A DNA stretch of 64,000 bases from Budorcas taxicolor. Lineage: Eukaryota > Chordata > Mammalia > Artiodactyla > Bovidae. Shown here piece by piece: positions 56,797-64,000 of this stretch. Numbering within the stretch: position 1 is the first letter of the stretch; each line of letters begins with the position of its first letter. A program made the position numbers and the translations under genes. The notes beneath the pieces were generated by a model, which was given only the letters and a program-made list of their open reading frames with translations, ran no database searches and was not told the origin of the DNA. The stretch is from contig NC_068915.1 in the NCBI RefSeq assembly GCF_023091745.1, positions 52,138,001-52,202,000 on the forward strand. The letters run 5' to 3'.

Positions 56797-59024
56797 TAAT
56801 TAGCAGCCAAAGATGGAGAAGCTCTATAGAGTTAGCAAAAGCAAGACTGGGAGCTGACTGTGGCTCAGATCATGAACACCTTATTGACAAATTCAGACTT
56901 AAAGTGAAGAGCGTGGAGGAAACCACTAGAACGTTCAGGCATGACCTAAATCGATTCCCTTATGACTATACAGTGGAATTGAGAAATAGTTTTAAGGGAT
57001 TAGATCTGATAGACAGAGTGCCTGATGAACTATGGACAGAGGTTCATGACATTGTACAGGAGACAGGGATCAAGACCATCCTCAAGAAAAAGAAATGCAA
57101 AACAGCACAATAGCTGTCTGAGGAGGCCTTACAAGTAGCTGTGAAAAGAAGGGAAGCAAAAAGCAAAGGAGAAAAGAAAAGATATACCCATTTGAATACA
57201 GAGTTCCAAAGAATAGCAAGGAGAGATAAGAAAGCCTTTCTCAGAGATCAATGCAAAGAAATAGAGGAAACAATATAATGGAAAAGACTAGAGATCACTT
57301 CAAGAAGATTAGAGATACCAAGGGAACATTTCATGCAAAGATGGGCTCAATAATGGACAGAAACAGTATGGACCTAACAGAAAGAAGGACCTAACAGTAT
57401 GGACCTAACAGAAGATATTAAGAAGAGGTGGCAAGAATACACAGAACTGTACAAAAAAGATCTTCACAACCCAGATAATCATGAAGGTGTGATCACTAAC
57501 ACTCATTTAGAGCTCGACATCCTGGAATGTGAAGTCAGGTGGGCCTTAAGAAGCATCACTATGAACAAAGCTAGGGGAGGTGATTGAATTCCAGTTGAGC
57601 TATTTCAAATCCTAAATATGATGCTGTGAAAGTACTGCACTCAGTATGTCAGCAAATTTGGAAAACTCAGGCAGTGGCACAGGACTGGAAAAGGTCACTT
57701 TTCATTCCAATCCCAAAGAAAGGCAATGCCAAAAAATGCTAAAACTACCACACAATTGCACTCATCTCACATGCTAGTAAAGTACTGTTCTAAATTCTCC
57801 AAGCCAGGCTTCAGCAATACGTGAACCATGAACTTCCAAATGTTCAAGCTGCTTTTAGAAAAGGCAGAGGAACCAGAGATCAAATTGCCATCTGCTAGAC
57901 CATCAAAAAAGCAAGAGAGCTTCAAAAAAACATCTATTTCTCCTTTATTGACTATTTGACTGTGTGGATCACAATCACTGTGGAAAATTCTGAAAGAGAT
58001 GGGAATACCAGACCACCTGACCTGCTTCTTCAGAAACCTGTATGCAGGTCAGGAAGCAACAGTTAGAACTGGGCATGGAAAAACAGACTGGCTCCAAATA
58101 GGAAAAAGAGTATATCAAGGCTATATATTGTCACCCTGCTTATTTAATTTGCATGCAGAGTACATCATGAGAAACGCTGGGCTGGAAGAAGCACAAGCTG
58201 GAATCAAGATTGCCAGGAGAAATATCAATAACCTCAGATATGCAGATGACACCACCCTTATGGCAGAAAGTGAAGAAGAGTTAAAGAGCATCTTGATGAA
58301 AGTGAAAGAGGGGAGTGAAAAAGTTGACTTAAATCAACATTCAGAAAACTAAGATCATGGCATCCAGTCCCATCACTTCGTGGCAAATAGATGGGAAAAC
58401 AGTGTACACAGTGGGTGACTTTATTTTTCTGAGCTCCAAAATCAATGCAGATGGTGATTGCAGTCATAAAATTAAAAGGTGCTTGCCCCTGGAAGGAAAG
58501 GTATGGCCAACCTAGACAGTATATTAAAATGCAGAGGCATTACTTTACCAACAAAGGTTCATGTAGTCAAGGGTATGATTTCTTCAGTAGTCATGTATGA
58601 CTGTGAATGTTGGACTATAAAGAAAGCTAAGCACCGAGGAATTCATGCTTTTAAACTGTGTTGTTGGAGAAGACTCTTGAGAGTCCATTGGACAGCAAGG
58701 AGATACAACCAGTCCATCCTAAAGGGGATCAGTCCTGGGTGTTTATTGGAGGGACTGATGTTGAAGCTGAAACTCCAATATTTTGGACACCTGAATGCAG
58801 GGAGCTGACTCGTTCGAAAAGTCCCTAATGCTGGGAAAGATTGAGGACAGGAGGAGAAGGGGATGACAGAGGATGAGATGGTTGGATAGCATCATCAAAA
58901 CAATGGAAATGGGTTTGGGTGGATTCCGGGAGTTGGTGATGGACAGGGAGGTCTGGCGTGCTGTGATTCATGGGGTCACAAAGAGTCAGACATGACTGAG
59001 TAATTGAACTGTACTGAACTGAAA
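56797..59024 (+). mobile_element. BovB LINE, sense, 2.2 kb
   Basis: Starts at 'agcagccaaagatggagaag' near the end of the endonuclease domain and ends 'aactgtactgaactgaaa'. The frame 56736-57113 holds 'GADCGSDHEHLIDKFRLK' (SDH block, first ~20 residues outside BovB); 57399-57587 holds linker sequence; 57999-58352 holds RT motif B ('GYILSPCLFNL') and YADD (58239-58250); 58479-58808 holds the C-terminus. A local duplication of 'gacctaacagaa' lies at 57372-57412. 'taattag' occurs at both edges (56795 and about 59025), a possible short TSD. Confidence 0.96.
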
Positions 59025-59038
59025 TAATTAGAAAAAAA

Positions 59039-59236
59039 ATGAAAAGTGTTAGTGGCTCAGTTGTATCCAAATTTTTGTCACCCCACAGACTGTAGCTCTC
59101 CAGTCTCTTCTGTCCATGAAGGTGTCCAGGCACCAATACTGTAGTGGGTTGCCATTTCCTTATCCAGAGGATCTTTCCAACCCAGGGATCAAACCTGTAT
59201 CTCCTGCATTACAAGCAATTTCTTTACAGTCTGAGA
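59039..59236 (-). mobile_element. Bov-tA SINE
   Basis: Antisense, diverged: 'agttgtatccaaatttttgt', 'gtttccaggcacc'-like body ('ggtgtccaggcaccaatact'), head reduced ('cagtctgagac'). It abuts and truncates the following DNA-transposon fragment. Confidence 0.88.
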
Positions 59237-59239
59237 CAA

Positions 59240-59392
59240 GGGGATGGGGGTGGTACCAGGTTAGAACCAAAGTACACAATAAATGTAATGTGTTTGAATC
59301 ATCCCCAAACCATCCCCCCACTCCTTGGTCTATGAAAAAGTATCTTCATTGAGACTGGTTCCTAGTGCCAAAAGGTTGGGCACTGCTGCCCT
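59240..59392 (-). mobile_element. hAT-like DNA transposon fragment
   Basis: 'aatcatccccaaaccatccc', 'ccttggtctatgaaaaagta', 'gagactggttcctagtgcca' and 'aaaggttgggcactgctg' are the terminal ~150 bp of a common mammalian hAT-type non-autonomous element (terminus of the form CAGNGGTCCCCAACC read on the minus strand). I do not assert a family name. The other end is missing. Confidence 0.62.
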
Positions 59393-59699
59393 AAATTACA
59401 TACTATATAGAAAACAGAATCTTGTACTTTGATGATAATTGCTACTAAATGTAGACTTTAGGATACATTCCCTAAACTTCAATCTTAACCCTGGATGTTA
59501 AAAAAAAAAAAAATTAACTAAGCTTAGTGTTTAAAATATCCTTACTTCAATGAAGAAAAGGGCTTTTAAAGATTGTGTCTGCAGGTGACTCTAATGATCA
59601 CTGACTTTGTAAAGACAATGAAAAAAAAAATAGATACTGGGAAAAATTATTTTTCCAGCACACATTTTTGATGCATTTCACACCCATTTTGCTCTTTGT
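59393..59699. other. Unassigned stretch
   Basis: About 300 bp; only A-runs (A13 near 59500 and A10 near 59621). Confidence 0.4.
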
Positions 59700-59911
59700 G
59701 TCATGTATGCAAGCTCAGTCGCATGCTTTGCAACCCTTTGGACTCTAGCCCACCGGCCTCCTCTGTCCATGAAATTTCCCAGGCAAGAATACTGGAGTGG
59801 GTTGCCATTCCCTCCTCTATGGGATCTTCCCAATCCAAGGATCAAACCAACATCTCCTGTGGCTCCTATATCACATGTGGATTCTTTACCCACTGAGCCG
59901 TCATGGAAGCC
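59700..59911 (-). mobile_element. Bov-tA SINE
   Basis: Antisense, moderately diverged: 'tgcaagctcagtcgcatgct', 'ggactctagcccaccggcct', 'aagaatactggagtgggttg', head 'ctgagccgtcatggaagccc'. Confidence 0.92.
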
Positions 59912-60327
59912 CTTTGTTCTTTTAATATCTTCCCTAACACACATAGAGAAAAAAGAAAAAATATCCAGTCTTAATACAACTTAAGAAAACCAATGGTGGT
60001 TCGAAAAATTGTCATTTGGGAAATAGCTAAACTAATCAGCAGTTTGCTGAATATTATTATTTTATATTCTTGCTTTGCCCCAGCCATTCTCTTGCCAAGA
60101 TCAGCTTACCTGGTCCTAGGCTCAAATATAGATCAAGCTTGTTTTCTACTTTGTGAAAATAAGTAAAATAAGGTTAATTAATCAGATAATCAATATAAGT
60201 AAATTCATTAAGTAGTTAATGAATGGTTAATTAAAAGACAAAACAAAGAAGCCCTACCCTTACCAAATTAAATACAAGTTACTTAAGATATGGGCTACAC
60301 CAAAATTTTCCAAACTTAAGACGGTAC
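59912..60327. other. Unassigned AT-rich stretch
   Basis: No recognised feature. Confidence 0.4.
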
Positions 60328-62037
60328 TTGTTGTTGCTGTTCAACTGCTCATTTCTGTCCAACTCTTTGCAGCCCCATGGACTGAAACACCCCAGGCTTC
60401 CCTGTCCTTCACCATCTCCTAGAACTTGCTAAAACTTATATCCATTGGGTCAATATGCCATCCAACCATCTCATCCCCTGCTGTCCCATTCTCCTCCTGC
60501 CTTCAATCTTTCCCAGCATCAGGGTCTTTTCTAATGAGTCAGCCCTTCGCATCATGTGGCCAAAGTACTGGAGCCTCAGTTTCTGCATCAGTCCTTCAGT
60601 GAGTATTCAGGAATGATTTCCTTTAGAACTGACTGGTTTGATCTCCTTTCAGTCCAAGGGACTCTTAAGAGTCTTCTCCAACAGCACAGTTCAAAAGCAA
60701 TAGTTCTTCAGTGCTAAGCCCTCTTAATTGTCCAATTCTCACATCCATACACGAATACTGGAAAAACTATAGCTTTGACTATATGGACCTCTGTCAGCAA
60801 AGTAATATCTCTGCTATTTAATATGCTGTCTAAGGTTGCCATATCTTTTCTTCCAAGGAACAAGTGTCTTTTAATTTCATGGCTGCAGTCACCATCTGCA
60901 GTGATTTTGGAGCCCAGGAAAATAAAATTTCTCATTGTTTTCATTGTTTCCCCATCTGTTTGTCATGAAGTGATGGGACCAGATGCCATGATCTTCGTTC
61001 TTCTAAATGTTGAGTTTTAAGCCAGCTTTTTCATTTCTTTCTTTCATTTTCATCAAGAGGCTCTTTATTTCTTCTTTGCTTTCTGCCATAGGGTGGAGTT
61101 ATCTGTGTATCTGAGGTTATTTATATTTCACCTGGCAATCTTGATTCCAGCTTGTGCTTCATCCAGCCCAGCATTTCACATGATGTACTCTGCATACAAG
61201 TTAAATTAGCAGGGTGACAATATACAGCCTTGATGTACTCCTGTCCCAATTTGGAACCAGCCCATTGTTCCATATCCGGTTCTGTTTCTTCTTGACCTGC
61301 ATACAGATTTCTCAGGATGCAGGTAAGGTGGTCTGGTATTCCCATCTATTTCAGAATTTTCCACAGTTTGTTGTGAACCACACTGTCAAAGACTTTAGTG
61401 TAGTCAGTGAAGTAGAAGCAGATGGTTTTCTGGAATTTTCTTGCTTTTTCAATGATCCAACAGATGTTGGCAATTTGATCTCTGGTTCCTTGCCTTTTCT
61501 AAATCCAGCTTGAACATCTGGAATTACTCAGTTCACATACTATTGAAGCCTTGCTTGGAGAACTTTGGGCATTAGTTTGCTAGTTTTTGAAATGAGTGAA
61601 ATTGTGTGGTAGTTTGAACATTCTTTGGCATTGCCTTTCTTTGGGACTGGAATGAAAACCAACTTCCAGTCCTGTGACCACTGCTGAGATTTCCAAATTT
61701 GCTGGCATTTTGAGTGCAGCACTTTAGCAGCATCATCTTTTAGTATTTGAAATAGCTCAAATGGAATTTCATCACCTCCTCTAGCTTTATTTGTAGTGAT
61801 GCTTCCTAAGGCCCACTTCACTTTTCACTCCAAGATATCTGGCTCTAGGTGAATGATCACACCATGATCATTATCTGGGTCATTATGACCATTTTTTGTA
61901 TAGTTCTTCTATGTATTCTTTCCACCTCTTCTTAATAGCTTCTGTTTCTGTTGGGTCCATACTCTTTCTGTTCTTTATTGAGCCCATCTTTGCATGAAAC
62001 AGTCCCTTACTATGTAATTTTCTTGAAGAGATCTCTA
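60328..62037 (-). mobile_element. BovB LINE, antisense, old copy, 1.7 kb
   Basis: The 3' end here is 'ttgttgttgctgttcaactg', unlike the 'cagttcagttcag' end of the other copies, suggesting an older or different BovB subfamily. Runs up to 'cttgaagagatctctaatct' in the linker region. Frames 60714-60944, 61121-61345 and 61540-61821 (minus) are polymerase pieces. The RT box reads YTDN (about 61103-61114 complement) and is inactive. Confidence 0.94.
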
Positions 62038-62498
62038 ATCTAGATCTTAAAGAAATCACAGTCTAGATGGTCCATATCTGCATTTACTATGTGCTACTTT
62101 TCCTTTTCTACCTACTCTTTTGCAAAATGAGTTCTCCTACTTTATAAATCAAAGGCATTTTTCTCACCTAACATCAGTCTTATTTTGGCATATCATTACT
62201 CCACGTATAAAAAATTTCAAAACAAAAGTGCAACAGGAAATATTGTTTTTAAAGGGGATTTTTTTTGTGTGATTAATCAAGGCACAGTTAATCTCTCTGG
62301 GACTTTTCTACATAATCATTTTGTTAAAATAAGGTATTTTGCCTCATTGGTATGTCGTTAAATTTGATCTTGCAGAGAAAATGGGCAATGGGAGATTTTA
62401 GATCTTCCATTCCTAAATGTCTTTGAGTAATACATGTCCCTTATGAGAGAGTGCTGTGAGAACAAAGCTAAGAAAGCACTGATTTTTAAAAAATCAAG
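62038..62498. other. Unassigned stretch (L1 target region)
   Basis: About 460 bp with no recognised element; its right edge is the insertion point of the following L1. Confidence 0.4.
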
Positions 62499-62987
62499 TG
62501 GTTGTCTTTTCACCTTGCTGATATTTTCCTTTGTTGTGCAGAAGCTTTTAATTTTAATTAGATCCCATTTGTTTATTTTTGCTTTTATTTCCAGAATTCT
62601 GGGGGGTGGATCATAGAGGATCCTGCTGTGATTTATGTCTGAGAGTGTTTTGCCTATGTTCTCCTCTAGGGGTTTTATAGTTTCTGGTCTTACATTTAGA
62701 TCTTTAATCCATTTTGAGTTTATTTTTGTGTGTGGTGTTAGAAAGTGATCTAGTTTCATTCTTTTACAAGTGGTTGACCAGTTTTCCCAGCACCACTTGT
62801 TAAAGAGATTGTCTTTACTCCATTGTATATTCTTGCCTCCTTTGTCAAAGATAAGGTGTCCATATGTGTGTGGATTTATCTCTGGGCTTTCTATTTTGTT
62901 CCATTGATCTATATGTCTGTCTTTGTGCCAGTACCATACTGTTTTGATGACTGTGGCTTTGTAGTAGAGCCTGAAGTCAGGCAAGTT
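62499..62987 (-). mobile_element. L1 5' inverted segment (twin priming)
   Basis: Antisense L1 ORF2 encoding, on the minus strand, 'LPDFRLYYKATVIKTVWYWH', then 'INPHTYGHLIFDKGGKNIQW' and, last, 'ISKVKRQP' (within frame 62358-63023). It joins a sense segment at about 62988. In intact L1 the text after KVKRQP is a short linker, then NEATDKQL; the sense segment starts with exactly that, so only about 24 bp was lost at the inversion point. Confidence 0.93.
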
Positions 62988-64000
62988 GAGCAAATGAAGC
63001 AACTGACAAACAACTAATCTCAAAAATATACAAGCAACTTATGCAGCTCAATTCCAGAAAAATAAATGACCCAATCAAAAAATGGGCCAAAGAACTAAAT
63101 AGACACATCTCCAAAGAAGACATACGGATGGCTAACAAACACATGAAAAGATGCTCAACATCACTCATTATCAGAGAAATGCAAATCAAAACCACAATGA
63201 GGTACCACTTCACACCAGTCAGAATGGCTGCGATCCAAAAATCTGCAAGCAATAAATGCTGGAGAGGGTGTGGAGAAAAGGGAACCCTCCTACACTGTTG
63301 GTGGGAATGCAAACTAGTACAGCCACTATGGAGAACAGTGTGGAGATTCCTTAAAAAATTGCAAATAGAACTCCCTTATGACCCAGCAATCCCACTGCTG
63401 GGCATACACACCGAGGAAACCAGAATTGAAAGAGACACATGTACCCCAATGTTCATCGCAGCACTGTTTATAATAGCCAGGACATGGAAACAACCTAGAT
63501 GTCCATCAGCAGATGAATGGATAAGAAAGCTGTGGTACATATACACAATGGAGTATTACTCAGCCGTTAAAAAGAATTCATTTGAATCAGTTCTGATGAG
63601 ATGGACGAAACTGGAGCCGATTATACAGAGTGAAGTAAGCCAGAAAGAAAAACACCAATACAGTATACTAACACATATATACGGAATTTAGAAAGATGGC
63701 AATGACGACCCTGGATGCAAGACAGGAAAAAGACGCAGCTGTCTATAACGGACTTTTGGACTCAGAGGGAGAGGGAGAGGGTGGGATGATATGGGAGAAT
63801 GGCATTCTATCATGTATACTATCATGTAAGAATTGAATCGCTAGTCTATGTCTGACGCAGGATACAGCATGCTTGGGGCTGGTGCATGGGGATGACCCAC
63901 AGAGATGTTATGGGGAGGGAGGTGGGAGGGGGGTTCATGTTTGGGAACACATGTAAGAATTAAAGATTTTAAAATTAAAAAAAAATAATAATAATAATAA
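62988..64000 (+). mobile_element. Ruminant L1 3' end (runs to window edge)
   Basis: Sense part of the twin-primed L1: the last ~230 codons of ORF2, a 3' UTR ('cggacttttggactcagagg', 'ggggatgacccacagagatg'), then A9 and an (AAT)n tail at 63978-64000. The 3' UTR ends differently from the 36433 copy: after 'gttcatgtttggga' it goes quickly to 'aagaattaaagattttaaaa', without the 'cccgtggtggattcatgtca' segment. The right-hand TSD lies outside the window. Confidence 0.95.
62990..63691 (+). pseudogene. L1 ORF2p C-terminal remnant (uninterrupted)
   Basis: An open frame of 234 codons from the inversion junction (in-frame TGA at 62987) to the natural ORF2 stop after 'LTHIYGI'; the first Met is at 63041. 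It holds the C-terminal cysteine-rich motif 'CWRGCGEKGTLLHCWWEC' (about 63260-63313; C-x3-C-x7-H-x4-C), needed for L1 mobility in studied mammals. Conserved 'YDPAIPLLGI' and 'YIYTMEYYSAVK' blocks follow. The absence of stops and frameshifts suggests a young copy. Endonuclease and RT domains are absent in sense orientation, so it makes no functional protein. Confidence 0.93.

Overview
The window is nuclear DNA from a ruminant, almost certainly a bovid. It is a mosaic of BovB (RTE-type) LINE fragments, tRNA-headed Bov-tA SINEs, dimeric BOV-A2 SINEs and recent ruminant L1 3' ends. These lie over a thinner layer of old mammalian repeats (MIR, L2, HAL1/L1M, Tigger, a hAT-like element). The combination is diagnostic of ruminants; I cannot tell cattle, yak, bison, buffalo, sheep and goat apart from this sequence. 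I see no host gene, no functional tRNA or rRNA gene, no CRISPR array and no bacterial-type operon. The stretch reads as an AT-rich gene desert, and nearly every long open frame in it is a BovB or L1 relic or a SINE read through.

Layout. 1-5.3 kb: an old L1M region, then a twin-primed L1 interrupted by a BovB and by a Bov-tA. 6.06-9.28 kb: the longest BovB, antisense, with a second BovB inserted head-to-head inside it. 9.4-12.6 kb: mostly unassigned AT-rich DNA with simple repeats. 12.6-18.5 kb: SINEs, a degraded A-rich L1 and two sense BovB copies. 18.5-30.2 kb: long unassigned stretches with L2/MIR, two BovB 3' ends, one further BovB and SINEs. 31.6 kb: a Tigger1-like DNA transposon with its TA duplications. 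33.7-36.1 kb: a HAL1-type half-LINE preceded by a degenerate ~30-38 bp tandem array. 36.4-37.1 kb: a young L1 3' end with a possible 3' transduction. 38.3-42.1 kb: two sense BovB copies, one containing what looks like a poly(A)-only insertion. 43.6-48.6 kb: SINEs. 48.9-51.1 kb: antisense BovB. 51.2-55.2 kb: a young inverted duplication (arms ~1.08 kb) around a 1.84 kb spacer that holds a second, older inverted repeat. 56.8-59.0 kb: sense BovB. 60.3-62.0 kb: old antisense BovB. 62.5-64.0 kb: a twin-primed L1 running off the window end.

By my boundaries BovB occupies about 17.3 kb of the 64 kb (about 27%). The elements do not act as a pathway; the relation between them is insertional history: which one sits inside which, and which still has target-site duplications (TSDs). 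The best leads are the identity-stepped inverted duplication at 51.2-55.2 kb, the poly(A)-only insertion at 38.55 kb, the HAL1 with its 5' tandem array, and the putative L1 3' transduction at 37.1 kb. I found no convincing new biological system.
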